Shown: positions 43,005-51,914 of the stretch, piece after piece
Numbering within the stretch: the first letter of the stretch is position 1
Layout: each line of letters begins with the position of its first letter
NCBI GenBank assembly: GCA_964622455.1
Contig: CAZUQP010000018.1
Span: 35,160-99,159 of the forward strand
Length of the DNA: 64,000 nucleotides
Origin: CAZUQP01 sp964622455
GTDB lineage: Bacteria; Pseudomonadota; Gammaproteobacteria; DSM-16500
Reading direction: 5' to 3'
Translations under genes and position numbers: made by a program
The notes under the pieces: model-generated
Told to the model about the DNA's origin: nothing
Seen by the model: the letters and a program-made list of their open reading frames with translations, nothing else
Database searches by the model: none

Positions 43005-44396
43005 ATGACGAATCCCAACTACGACACTTTTCATGTGATCAAAGATCCTGTGCATGGCACCATGCAATTTACCACTAAAGAAGACCGCTGGATCAAACCC
43101 TTTATTGATAGCCCGCATTTTCAACGGTTGCGGCATATCAAACAATTAGGCATGGGCGATTTTATTTTTCCAGGCGCTGTGCATACGCGTTTTAATCATT
43201 CACTCGGATGTTGTTATGTGGGCAGTCAAATTGCAAAAAAAATGGGATTGCAGACAGAAGAACGGCAATTAGTCATGATCGCTTGCTTGCTGCATGATAT
43301 AGGCCATGGCCCTTTTTCTCATGCCTTTGAAGATGTTTTTTATGATAAACAAATTCGCCACGAAGCGTGGACACCTTTTTTTCTTGCGGATTACAGTACG
43401 CCCGATTTTTTTAAAGCGTATCAACTTCGTAACCAAGACCATCCGCTCACCCAAGAAAAATTTGCTTTGATCGAATCTATGATCATGCATAAATCTGACG
43501 CGCGTCAAATCTTGGCAGATATTGTTTCATCGCAATTGGATGCTGATCGCTTGGATTATTTATTACGTGATAGTCATTTTTGCGGCGTCACTTATGGTGA
43601 ATTTGACTTTCGCTGGATGATTAATTCAATGACAATTGTGACATCGCCCAAAGGCGAACGCTTAGGCCTGACTTACAAAGGCATCGGCGTGGTAGAGCAT
43701 TATTTAATGGCAAGACGGTTGATGACGCGCAATATTTATCATCATCCTAAAAAATTAGCGCTGGAATTTTTTTTAGTGCAGCTTCTTTGTAGTTTAGCCG
43801 CTCACTTAAAAAATTATGCGCCTTTCGCTGAAATAAAAACGACTCGGCTCGGTCAATTTTTATTGGCTGCAAACAGTTTCAATGAAGCAGCAGAAACCAC
43901 TAAAAATTTAGAGCCCTTAAAAGAAAAATTTCTCAGAGAAAATTATGCTGCTTACAAAGAATTATGCGACTACGATGTGTTTGCCATCATTCATAGGCTT
44001 GCCCATATGAATGATAAGCATCCTGCAATAGAAATCGCTAAACGCTTGCACTACCGACAAATGCCCAAAATTATTCGCCTGGAACATCATGATACAAAAG
44101 CGATTGAAACACTGATTGAAGAATTTAGAAAAACACACGCCTCCTTTGAGCCATGGCAACTAGTCCTCATTAAAACACCGCATCAAGCCTATTCGGGAGA
44201 AGACGACCCTATTTTAATTGCCGATGAACAATTAAACGCTGAACCTTTGAATGACATGTCCTTTATTATTCATGCCATCTCAGATAAACCCGAACATACA
44301 GCATTTTTGTGTATTGACCGCGAAAAAATGCATGATAAACCTGTTATGCAATTTATTCATAAACTGGCTCAATATAGCAATAAAATTAGTGTATAA
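43005..44396 (+). CDS. HD-domain phosphohydrolase (dNTPase/SAMHD1-like)
   Basis: The 463-residue protein opens with KDPVHGTMQF and holds the HD metal site: His in HTRFNHSLG, His-Asp in LLHDIGHGPFSHAFE, and the distal Asp in QLDADRLDYLLRDS. This arrangement is that of the YwfO/SAMHD1 branch of deoxynucleotide triphosphohydrolases. It probably degrades dNTPs, or a related phosphate ester, but the substrate is not proven. It is divergent from parB and followed by glmU after about 35 bases. Confidence 0.88.
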   Translation: MTNPNYDTFHVIKDPVHGTMQFTTKEDRWIKPFIDSPHFQRLRHIKQLGMGDFIFPGAVHTRFNHSLGCCYVGSQIAKKMGLQTEERQLVMIACLLHDIGHGPFSHAFEDVFYDKQIRHEAWTPFFLADYSTPDFFKAYQLRNQDHPLTQEKFALIESMIMHKSDARQILADIVSSQLDADRLDYLLRDSHFCGVTYGEFDFRWMINSMTIVTSPKGERLGLTYKGIGVVEHYLMARRLMTRNIYHHPKKLALEFFLVQLLCSLAAHLKNYAPFAEIKTTRLGQFLLAANSFNEAAETTKNLEPLKEKFLRENYAAYKELCDYDVFAIIHRLAHMNDKHPAIEIAKRLHYRQMPKIIRLEHHDTKAIETLIEEFRKTHASFEPWQLVLIKTPHQAYSGEDDPILIADEQLNAEPLNDMSFIIHAISDKPEHTAFLCIDREKMHDKPVMQFIHKLAQYSNKISV

Positions 44397-44431
44397 TTCG
44401 CTCTTATAAAATCACTGGGACTATTTTACTT

Positions 44432-45826
44432 ATGACACTTTGCTCCGTCATTTTAGCCGCAGGCCTTGGCAAAAGGATGCATTCAAAATTACCCAAAGTA
44501 TTGCATACGATTGGAGGGAAATCCCTCTTAGCGCACGTCATTGAAACAGCAGCACAACTTGATTCTTCTTCGCCCCCAATTGTGGTATACGGGCATCAAG
44601 GGGAGCTCGTGCGAAAGTATTTGGCACACTTAAATGTCACTTGGGTAGAACAGAAAGAACCATTAGGCACAGGCCATGCAGTAAAAGAAGCACTGCCTTC
44701 TCTTCTGAAAGATAGTAGAGTGCTCGTTTTATCGGGCGATGTACCGCTCATTCAACTAGACACCTTAAAAAAATTAATCAAAAATACCGCCGCTCATGCA
44801 ATCGGCATTTTGACTGCGCATTTACTAAACCCAGAGGGCCTTGGCCGCATCATTCGTAATGATAAAAATGAAATCATTGATATCATTGAAGAAAAAGACC
44901 TCGCAAAACATCAAGCAACGCTGCAAGAAATTAATGCGGGAATTTATCTTATCCCTGAAAAATATTTACATCGCTTTTTACCCCAATTACAAAACCATAA
45001 TGCACAAAAAGAATTTTACTTGACGGACCTCATTAAAATCGCGGTGAAAGAAAATATTCCTATTCAAAGTATGGAGCCTCATCATCCTGAAGAAATTTTA
45101 GGAGTCAATAATCGTTTGCAGCTTGCTTGCTTAGAACGTTTTTATCAACGTCAGTGTGCGGAAAAATGGATGCAGGAAGGGGTTACTTTGCTTGATCCTA
45201 ACCGATTGGATGTGCGCGGAAATGTCCATTTTGGCCGTGATGTCACGATTGATGTGAATGTCATTATTGAAGGCGATGTCACCATTGGCGATGGCTGCAT
45301 CATCGGCCCGCACACTATTTTACGCAATACACTGCTTGGCAATCATGTAGAAATCAAAGCGCACTCCATCATCGATGGCGCTGAAATTGCCGAGCATTGT
45401 GTGGTTGGGCCTTTTGCGCGTATCCGCCCGGGCACCGTGTTATCTAAAGAAGTCCATATTGGTAATTTTGTTGAAATTAAAAATAGCACCATCGATGCCG
45501 CTACCAAAATTAATCATTTAAGTTATATTGGCGATAGTGAAATTGGGAAACGCGTTAACGTGGGTGCCGGCACCATCACGTGTAATTATGATGGCGCAAA
45601 TAAACATAAAACGATTATTCAAGATGGTGCATTCATTGGTTCAAATACTGCTTTAGTTGCACCGATTACCATTGGTCTATCTGCAACTATTGGTGCAGGA
45701 TCTACCTTAACAGACGATGCACCTGACAACCAGCTGACGCTCGCGCGCGGAAGACAGGTCACTATTTCTGAATGGCAGCGGCCAGAAAAAAAAGGATCTC
45801 ACGAAAAAATTGACAAGGAATCATAA
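44432..45826 (+). CDS. glmU: Bifunctional UDP-GlcNAc pyrophosphorylase / glucosamine-1-P acetyltransferase
   Basis: GlmU makes UDP-N-acetylglucosamine for peptidoglycan and LPS. The N-terminal uridyltransferase has LAAGLGKRMHSKLPKVLH, GDVPL and GTGHAV; the C-terminal half (from about 250) is a left-handed beta helix of hexapeptide repeats that acetylates glucosamine-1-phosphate (ARIRPGTVL, NVGAGTITCNYDGANK). Length 464 is normal. It is followed immediately by glmS, so two steps of the same pathway are coupled. Confidence 0.97.
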   Translation: MTLCSVILAAGLGKRMHSKLPKVLHTIGGKSLLAHVIETAAQLDSSSPPIVVYGHQGELVRKYLAHLNVTWVEQKEPLGTGHAVKEALPSLLKDSRVLVLSGDVPLIQLDTLKKLIKNTAAHAIGILTAHLLNPEGLGRIIRNDKNEIIDIIEEKDLAKHQATLQEINAGIYLIPEKYLHRFLPQLQNHNAQKEFYLTDLIKIAVKENIPIQSMEPHHPEEILGVNNRLQLACLERFYQRQCAEKWMQEGVTLLDPNRLDVRGNVHFGRDVTIDVNVIIEGDVTIGDGCIIGPHTILRNTLLGNHVEIKAHSIIDGAEIAEHCVVGPFARIRPGTVLSKEVHIGNFVEIKNSTIDAATKINHLSYIGDSEIGKRVNVGAGTITCNYDGANKHKTIIQDGAFIGSNTALVAPITIGLSATIGAGSTLTDDAPDNQLTLARGRQVTISEWQRPEKKGSHEKIDKES

Positions 45827-45827
45827 C

Positions 45828-47663
45828 ATGTGCGGAATTGTGGGTGCGGTTGCTAAACGCAATATTGAAAATTTTTTGGTTGAGGGATTAAAAAAATTAG
45901 AATACCGCGGCTATGATTCAGCCGGTTTAGCCATCATTAATCCTGCACATCAATTACAAAATTTACGTACTAAAGGAAAAGTGCGGGAACTTGCCGAAGC
46001 ACTCGCCGCATCCAAAGTCAATGGCACGACCGGCATTGCTCATACACGCTGGGCAACACACGGTGCTCCTTCGGAAGAAAATGCACATCCCCTCACTTCT
46101 CATAATCAGTTTTCACTCGTTCACAATGGCATTATTGAGAATCATGCTGTTTTACGTAAAAAATTAATGGGAGAAGGTTATCAGTTTAGTTCTGAAACCG
46201 ATTCAGAAACCATTGTGCACTTGCTCCACTTTCATTACCAAAAAAAACCTGATTTATTATACTCAATTCGGCAAACGATCAAAGAATTAGAAGGCGCTTA
46301 TGCATTAGGTATTGTGTCATCACTTCATCCAGAGCATGTTTTTGCTGTGCGCTCAGGAAGCCCTTTAGTCATAGGCCAAAGCTCCAGTGAAAATTTTTTT
46401 GCATCTGATCCGCTTGCTCTACTTTCAATGACTAAACAATTTATTTATTTAGAAGACGGTGATATTGCTGATATCACTTCACACTCCATTGATATTTATG
46501 CAGCCGATGAAAAACTCGTCAAACGAAAAGCGCACCAATTAGAATTAAATTTAGATGCAACCGATCGAGGTGAATACCGCCATTACATGGGCAAAGAAAT
46601 TTTCGAGCAGCCGGCTGCGATTTCCGCCCATTTAGAAGGACGCATTATAAAAGATGCAATACTGGATACACTGTTTGGTTTTCCCGCGGAAGAAATATTT
46701 AAAAAAGTAGAGCATGTCCAGTTAGTTGCCTGCGGCACCAGTTATCATGCCGGCATGGTTGCACGATATTGGCTGGAATCGATGGCAAACATTCCGTGTG
46801 CAGTGGAAGTCGCGAGTGAATACCGTTATCGAAAAACAGTCGTCCCCAAAAACAGTTTGTTTGTGACACTTTCACAATCAGGTGAAACCGCGGACAGCTT
46901 GGCCGCTCTACGTTTAGCAAAAAAAATGGGGTTTTTAAGTTCGCTTTGCATTTGCAATGTGCCTGAAAGCTCTCTTGTGCGTGAATCAGACTTTCATTTT
47001 ATGACGCGCGCGGGTAGCGAAATTGGTGTTGCTTCGACTAAAGCATTTACAACACAGCTCACCGCACTTTTACTACTGACGCTCTCGCTCGGCAGACATA
47101 CGAAATTACCTCGCGCGAGCGAAAAACATATCGTTAATCAATTACAACAATTGCCGGAACTGATCAAATCCACGTTACTGATTAATGATGCGGTTGCGAA
47201 ACTTGCGCACAAATTTATTGATAAACACCACGCACTCTTTTTGGGGCGCGGCGCGCTTTATCCAATTGCTCTAGAAGGCGCATTGAAACTGAAAGAAATT
47301 TCTTACATTCACGCGGAAGGTTATCCGGCTGGTGAATTAAAACACGGGCCGCTTGCGTTAGTTGATAAAAATATGCCGGTAATTGCACTTGCGCCCAAGA
47401 ATGATTTGTTCGAAAAAATTAAATCTAATTTACACGAAGTCCATACGCGCGGCGGAGAATTATTTATTTTTACAGATGATCCATCGCTCATGGAAAAAAA
47501 GGACACGACAATCCACATCATTGAAATGCCGGCCGTTGATCCATTACTTCTGCCCATCAGTTATACGATTCCCATGCAGTTATTGGCTTATCACGTGGCT
47601 GTGTTAAAAGGCACCGATGTTGATCAACCGAGAAATTTAGCAAAATCTGTGACGGTAGAATAG
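45828..47663 (+). CDS. glmS: Glucosamine-6-phosphate synthase (isomerising)
   Basis: GlmS makes glucosamine-6-phosphate from fructose-6-phosphate and glutamine. The mature N-terminal nucleophile is the Cys of MCGIVGAV, which fixes ATG 45828 one base past glmU; AAGGAA lies upstream. The glutaminase domain (RWATHGAPSEENAHP) is followed by two SIS domains (ACGTSYHAGM, TLSQSGETADS) and ends in DVDQPRNLAKSVTVE. No glmS ribozyme is possible in the tiny gap. Length 611 is normal. Confidence 0.97.
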   Translation: MCGIVGAVAKRNIENFLVEGLKKLEYRGYDSAGLAIINPAHQLQNLRTKGKVRELAEALAASKVNGTTGIAHTRWATHGAPSEENAHPLTSHNQFSLVHNGIIENHAVLRKKLMGEGYQFSSETDSETIVHLLHFHYQKKPDLLYSIRQTIKELEGAYALGIVSSLHPEHVFAVRSGSPLVIGQSSSENFFASDPLALLSMTKQFIYLEDGDIADITSHSIDIYAADEKLVKRKAHQLELNLDATDRGEYRHYMGKEIFEQPAAISAHLEGRIIKDAILDTLFGFPAEEIFKKVEHVQLVACGTSYHAGMVARYWLESMANIPCAVEVASEYRYRKTVVPKNSLFVTLSQSGETADSLAALRLAKKMGFLSSLCICNVPESSLVRESDFHFMTRAGSEIGVASTKAFTTQLTALLLLTLSLGRHTKLPRASEKHIVNQLQQLPELIKSTLLINDAVAKLAHKFIDKHHALFLGRGALYPIALEGALKLKEISYIHAEGYPAGELKHGPLALVDKNMPVIALAPKNDLFEKIKSNLHEVHTRGGELFIFTDDPSLMEKKDTTIHIIEMPAVDPLLLPISYTIPMQLLAYHVAVLKGTDVDQPRNLAKSVTVE

Positions 47664-47666
47664 TCA

Positions 47667-47897
47667 CTAAGGCGAAGGACGTTGCCGTTGATTTTGAAAA
47701 TCATCTAATTCCTCGTTAGCTTCCTCCATATCTTCGCGTCCAAAAAGTATATCGCTCTCTTTTTCTTCTTCAGGCGCAGTAGGCGCCTGAAAAAAATTTT
47801 GAGAAGATTGTGTTTCGACCCAACGTTTCGGAGCATCGCCTTTATAGTCAATGACTGCGTGTTGTACGTATTCTTTCGTTGACTCTTTCAAACTCAT
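47667..47897 (-). CDS. Small acidic orphan protein
   Basis: The 76-residue protein is not recognised. It begins SLKESTKEYVQHAVIDYKGDAPKRW and turns strongly acidic (EEEKESDILFGREDMEEANEELDDF) before a Gln/Arg/Pro tail. It is likely disordered. AGGAAGAG precedes the ATG, and it lies 17 bases downstream of pyrD on the same strand, so it is probably the third gene of the uvrD-pyrD transcript. It converges with glmS three bases away. The acidic C-terminal region is reminiscent of secretion-signal E-blocks but proves nothing. Confidence 0.55.
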   Translation of the reverse strand: MSLKESTKEYVQHAVIDYKGDAPKRWVETQSSQNFFQAPTAPEEEKESDILFGREDMEEANEELDDFQNQRQRPSP

Positions 47898-47914
47898 AAA
47901 CTCTTCCTGACTTC

Positions 47915-48949
47915 CTAAAAAACTACAGTATCACACAAGACTGACAAATCCAAAAGAGCTGCAATCAGTGCAGGTCCCTGGTAAACAAGGCCCGTGTAGA
48001 GTTGAATGAGAGATGCCCCCGCAGCCAATTTTTCTTTGGCATCCACTATTGAGGAAATGCCCCCGCAGCCAATAATAGGAATTTGATTTTGTAAAAAAAC
48101 GCTTAATTGTTTAATAATATCCGTTGAACGTTTAGCCAAAGGCCGCCCGCTCAATCCGCCTGTTTCTTTTGCTAAAGAAATGTCCCTCACATTTTCACGG
48201 CTAATGGTTGTGTTGGTCGCAATCACACCTTCTATTTTTTGTTCCAAAAAAATATCTGCCATCAATCTTAATTCATTTGGTGTGACATCAGGTGAAATTT
48301 TAACGATCAGTGGAACATATTTTTTATTTAATTCAAAATATTTTTGTTGTTCGCTCTTCACTTTTTCAAGCAGTGTTTTTAATAAATCTGCTGTTTGAAG
48401 CGCTCTTAAATTCTCTGTATTGGGCGATGAAATATTAAGCGTAACATATTTTGCGAAAGGCGCGACCGCTTGAAAACCTCTCACATAATCTTCATATGCT
48501 TTTTCAAGCGGGGTATCCGCATTTTTACCGATATTAACACCCAAGATCCCTTTAAATTTCATTTTTTGTAAACGTCTGACCACATAATCCAATCCTTTGT
48601 TATTAAATCCCAAACGATTAATCAACGCTTCTTCATTTAACAAACGAAATAATCGCGGGCGCGGATTACCACTTTGCGGTCTAGGCGTCACCGTTCCTAT
48701 TTCAATAAATCCAAATCCCAGCGCTGCGAGTGCATCAATATAATCACCATTTTTATCGAGACCCGCTGCTAAGCCCAAACGATTTTCAAATGATAAACCC
48801 ATTAATTGAATGGGTGTTTTAGTTCGAGAATATTGTTTGATCAAGTGAAAACGATAGGCTAAACGTAATGCATTTAATGCAAGCCCATGTGAGATTTCTG
48901 GATCGAGACAAAAAAGAAGTTTTTTGATGAGCGGATAATGCATTGTCAT
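47915..48949 (-). CDS. pyrD: Dihydroorotate dehydrogenase (quinone), class 2
   Basis: PyrD oxidises dihydroorotate to orotate with ubiquinone at the inner membrane, the fourth step of pyrimidine synthesis. The 344 residues have the amphipathic N-terminal helix of class 2 enzymes (PLIKKLLFCLDPE), the FMN barrel with GLAAGLDKNG, GTVTPRPQSGNP, the catalytic Ser of NISSPNT and IGCGGI. ATG 48949 overlaps the uvrD stop (ATGA), so the two are coupled. The last residues VLCDTVVF extend slightly past the usual end. Confidence 0.95.
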   Translation of the reverse strand: MTMHYPLIKKLLFCLDPEISHGLALNALRLAYRFHLIKQYSRTKTPIQLMGLSFENRLGLAAGLDKNGDYIDALAALGFGFIEIGTVTPRPQSGNPRPRLFRLLNEEALINRLGFNNKGLDYVVRRLQKMKFKGILGVNIGKNADTPLEKAYEDYVRGFQAVAPFAKYVTLNISSPNTENLRALQTADLLKTLLEKVKSEQQKYFELNKKYVPLIVKISPDVTPNELRLMADIFLEQKIEGVIATNTTISRENVRDISLAKETGGLSGRPLAKRSTDIIKQLSVFLQNQIPIIGCGGISSIVDAKEKLAAGASLIQLYTGLVYQGPALIAALLDLSVLCDTVVF

Positions 48950-51072
48950 GCCGTCACAAAACTTGCGATCAACCATTTTGTGCCTGTTTTTTCAAACTTC
49001 ACTTGAACTCTCGCATGCTCTCCGCGTCCTTCGCATTGCAAAACAACACCTCTGCCAAATTGTTTATGCGTTACTTCCTGTCCAGACAAAAGATAACCTG
49101 TACTTTCAGAAACACGATGCGCCGCAGGCAGTGATATTTTTGCTTTTAAGCGTACGCTTTCTAAAAATTCTTCCGGAATTTCACTTAAAAAACGCGAAGG
49201 ACGATGATAAACCTCTTTGCCATGCAGACGGCGTGTTTCTGCATACGTCATGAAAAGTTGCTGCATCGCGCGCGTCATGCCGACATAACATAAGCGCCGT
49301 TCTTCTTCTAATCCCTTCGGATCTTCCATTGTCATGTAATGCGGAAATAATCCTTCTTCACAACCGCACAAAAATACGACGGGGAATTCAAGTCCCTTCG
49401 CTGAATGCAATGTCATCAATTGCACGCTGTCGGCAAAGTGATCTGCTTGTCCTTCACCCGCCTCTAATGCGGAGGACGCTAGAAATGCAGCCAAGGGAGA
49501 TGTATTAAGTCCCGTATCCTCCCCATGAAATTCTCGTGCAGCACTGATTAACTCTTCCAAATTTTCTAAACGTGCTAAACCTTTTTCACCTTTTTCTTTA
49601 CGATAATGTTCGATCAAACCGCTATTTTGAATTACATGTTCGGTTTGTTCATGCAAAGTCAGTTCGCGACTATCAGACGATAGCGTTTCTATCAATTGAA
49701 TAAAATGTTCTAAAGAAGCGGCTGCCCGCGCCGCAAAATAAGATTCTGCCAATAATCGGGTCGCGGCTTGCCAGAGAGAACATTGATGCGTTTGTGCATG
49801 CGCACGCAGCGCTTCAATCGTGCGATCCCCTAATCCGCGCAGAGGTGTATTCACCACACGTTCAAACGCAGTGTCATCATCACGATTTAAGGTCAAACGC
49901 AAATAAGCCAGTGCGTCTTTAATTTCTGCGCGTTCAAAAAAACGTAATCCGCCGTAGACTCGATAAGGAATACCAAATTGCATCAGCGCCTCTTCAATGA
50001 CGCGTGATTGTGCATTAGAGCGATATAAAATAGCGATTTCACGCAAAGGACGCCCTGATTGCTGGCAATCTTTAATGCGATTTATCAGGAAACGTGCTTC
50101 ATCCAAATCATTAAAACCCGCATACACAACAATCAAAGAACCCTTATCACCCATCGTCCACAAATTTTTTCCCATGCGTCCTTTGTTTTTCGCAATCAAC
50201 GCATTTGCTGCATTTAAAATCGTCGCAGTTGAACGATAATTTTGTTCTAAACGCATAGTTTTGGCCGTAGGAAAATCTTGACTGAAACGCAAAATATTTT
50301 CGATCTTAGCGCCCCGCCAACCATAAATGGATTGATCATCATCGCCCACAATCATGATATGATTTTTTTTGCCGGCAAGTAATCGTATCCAGGCATATTG
50401 GATCGTGTTGGTATCTTGAAATTCATCCACTAAAATATAACGAAACCGCTCTTGATAATGCGCCAAAATTTCTGGGTTTTTCAGCCAAAGCGAATGCACT
50501 TTTAAGAGTAGATCAGCAAAATCGATTAATCCTGTGCGCTGACATGCTTCTTCATAAGCACGATAAATTTTGATGAGAGTACGGATAGTCACATCACCGT
50601 AATCAGGCACTTGATGTGATTCTAGCCCCTCATCTTTTTTGCCGTTAATAAAAGATTGAGCGCGTTTAGCGGGCCAACGGTCTTCATCTAAATTTAATGC
50701 TTGAATCACGCGGCGCACTAAACGCAATTGATCATCTCCATCTAAAATTTGAAATCCTTCCGGAAGATTGGCGTCTCGATAATGTAAACGCAGTAAACGG
50801 TGCGCTACACTATGAAAAGTACCGATCCACATGGCTCTTGAATCAGGCCCGAGCAAACTTTCAATGCGTGAACGCATTTCATGAGCAGCTTTATTGGTAA
50901 ATGTCACCGATAAAATACTAAAGGGTGACAACCCTTCTTTACGCACCAACCAAGCAATGCGTTCCACCAGCACACGTGTCTTGCCGCTGCCTGCTCCTGC
51001 TACCACCAATTGGTGACAAAGGGGGGCTGTCACAATCTCACGTTGTGCATCATTCAAGTAATCAAGTATCAT
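48946..51072 (-). CDS. uvrD: DNA helicase II (UvrD)
   Basis: UvrD unwinds DNA 3' to 5' in nucleotide-excision and mismatch repair. The 708 residues have the Walker A GAGSGKTRVLV, TFTNKAA, the ILVDEFQDTN box, GDDDQSIYGWRGA, LEQNYRST, TLHSAKGLEF and VGMTRAM motifs, and the UvrD-type C-terminus (VTHKQFGRGVVLQCEG). ATG 51072 (MILDYLN) has AAGGA five bases before it; an in-frame ATG 51084 lacks one. It is divergent from engB and coupled to pyrD. Confidence 0.96.
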   Translation of the reverse strand: MILDYLNDAQREIVTAPLCHQLVVAGAGSGKTRVLVERIAWLVRKEGLSPFSILSVTFTNKAAHEMRSRIESLLGPDSRAMWIGTFHSVAHRLLRLHYRDANLPEGFQILDGDDQLRLVRRVIQALNLDEDRWPAKRAQSFINGKKDEGLESHQVPDYGDVTIRTLIKIYRAYEEACQRTGLIDFADLLLKVHSLWLKNPEILAHYQERFRYILVDEFQDTNTIQYAWIRLLAGKKNHIMIVGDDDQSIYGWRGAKIENILRFSQDFPTAKTMRLEQNYRSTATILNAANALIAKNKGRMGKNLWTMGDKGSLIVVYAGFNDLDEARFLINRIKDCQQSGRPLREIAILYRSNAQSRVIEEALMQFGIPYRVYGGLRFFERAEIKDALAYLRLTLNRDDDTAFERVVNTPLRGLGDRTIEALRAHAQTHQCSLWQAATRLLAESYFAARAAASLEHFIQLIETLSSDSRELTLHEQTEHVIQNSGLIEHYRKEKGEKGLARLENLEELISAAREFHGEDTGLNTSPLAAFLASSALEAGEGQADHFADSVQLMTLHSAKGLEFPVVFLCGCEEGLFPHYMTMEDPKGLEEERRLCYVGMTRAMQQLFMTYAETRRLHGKEVYHRPSRFLSEIPEEFLESVRLKAKISLPAAHRVSESTGYLLSGQEVTHKQFGRGVVLQCEGRGEHARVQVKFEKTGTKWLIASFVTA

Positions 51073-51120
51073 GGCATCCTTCATAGCCGGTTATTGTAAA
51101 ACAGAAGACGTTTTTAATCG

Positions 51121-51720
51121 ATGAGCAAATTAGACTATCAACAAGCAAAATTTCTGTTAAGTGTAGCAGATCTTTCTCAACTACCCCCTGATAAAGGCGT
51201 TGAAGTGGCCATTGTCGGCCGCTCAAATGCCGGCAAATCAAGCGTTTTAAATCAATTAACTCAAAATAAAAAATTAGCACGCACCAGCAAAACGCCGGGG
51301 CGCACGCAATTTATTAATTTATTCTCATTGGACGATAATAGGCGTATCGCTGATTTACCTGGCTATGGCTATGCTAAAGTCTCGCCCGCCATGAAAAAAC
51401 GATGGCAAACTTTAATCGATGGTTATTTGCGTGATCGAGAATGTTTAAAAGGATTGATTTTAGTCAGCGACATTCGCCACCCCCTAAAAGAATTCGATCA
51501 AAATATTCTTGCTTGGAGTGAGCAATGTGGATTGGCCGTTCATATCTTATTAAATAAATCCGACAAACTGACCCAAAGCGCTGCAAGCGCCTCACTGCGT
51601 AACGTTAAAAATAAACTGAGCCTCTATTCTTTTTCAAAGTTGAGCATACAAACTTTTTCCGCATTAAAAGGCAAAGGCATGAAAGAGTTGCGCGAACAAA
51701 TAGATCAGTGGTTTTTTTAA
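51121..51720 (+). CDS. engB: Ribosome-biogenesis GTPase EngB (YihA/YsxC)
   Basis: The 199-residue TRAFAC GTPase works in 50S subunit assembly. The G1 loop is GRSNAGKSS, G2 region KTPGRTQFINLF, G3 DLPGYGYAK, and G4 NKSDKL; the C-terminal SALKGKGMKEL is family-typical. It is divergent from uvrD with a 48-base gap and stands alone. Normal length. Confidence 0.95.
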   Translation: MSKLDYQQAKFLLSVADLSQLPPDKGVEVAIVGRSNAGKSSVLNQLTQNKKLARTSKTPGRTQFINLFSLDDNRRIADLPGYGYAKVSPAMKKRWQTLIDGYLRDRECLKGLILVSDIRHPLKEFDQNILAWSEQCGLAVHILLNKSDKLTQSAASASLRNVKNKLSLYSFSKLSIQTFSALKGKGMKELREQIDQWFF

Positions 51721-51727
51721 AAGCATA

Positions 51728-51757
51728 TTGACAATCATAAAAAATTATCGGTATTCT
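51728..51757 (+). promoter_or_regulatory. Promoter of the OPT transporter gene
   Basis: TTGACA (51728-51733) and TATTCT (51752-51757) are 18 bases apart. This leaves an untranslated leader of about 150 bases before ATG 51915, unusually long here; no known riboswitch is recognised in it. Confidence 0.6.
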
Positions 51758-51914
51758 CTTTAGTTGGCATTTACAAGATCAGCAAGATGGTATATAAAAT
51801 GCAGAAGAAATGACCGCTCATTTATCCGCATCTTCATCAGTCTTTTCAATCAAGCCAAAAGTAAAATTTTAAAATAATAATACAGAATTTAACATCCATT
51901 GGAGTGATATATTT

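Noticed and set aside
42884..43018. N-terminal extension of ParB
   Set aside because: It overlaps the HD gene start and lacks family similarity; MVKKRGLGKSL is the standard ParB start.
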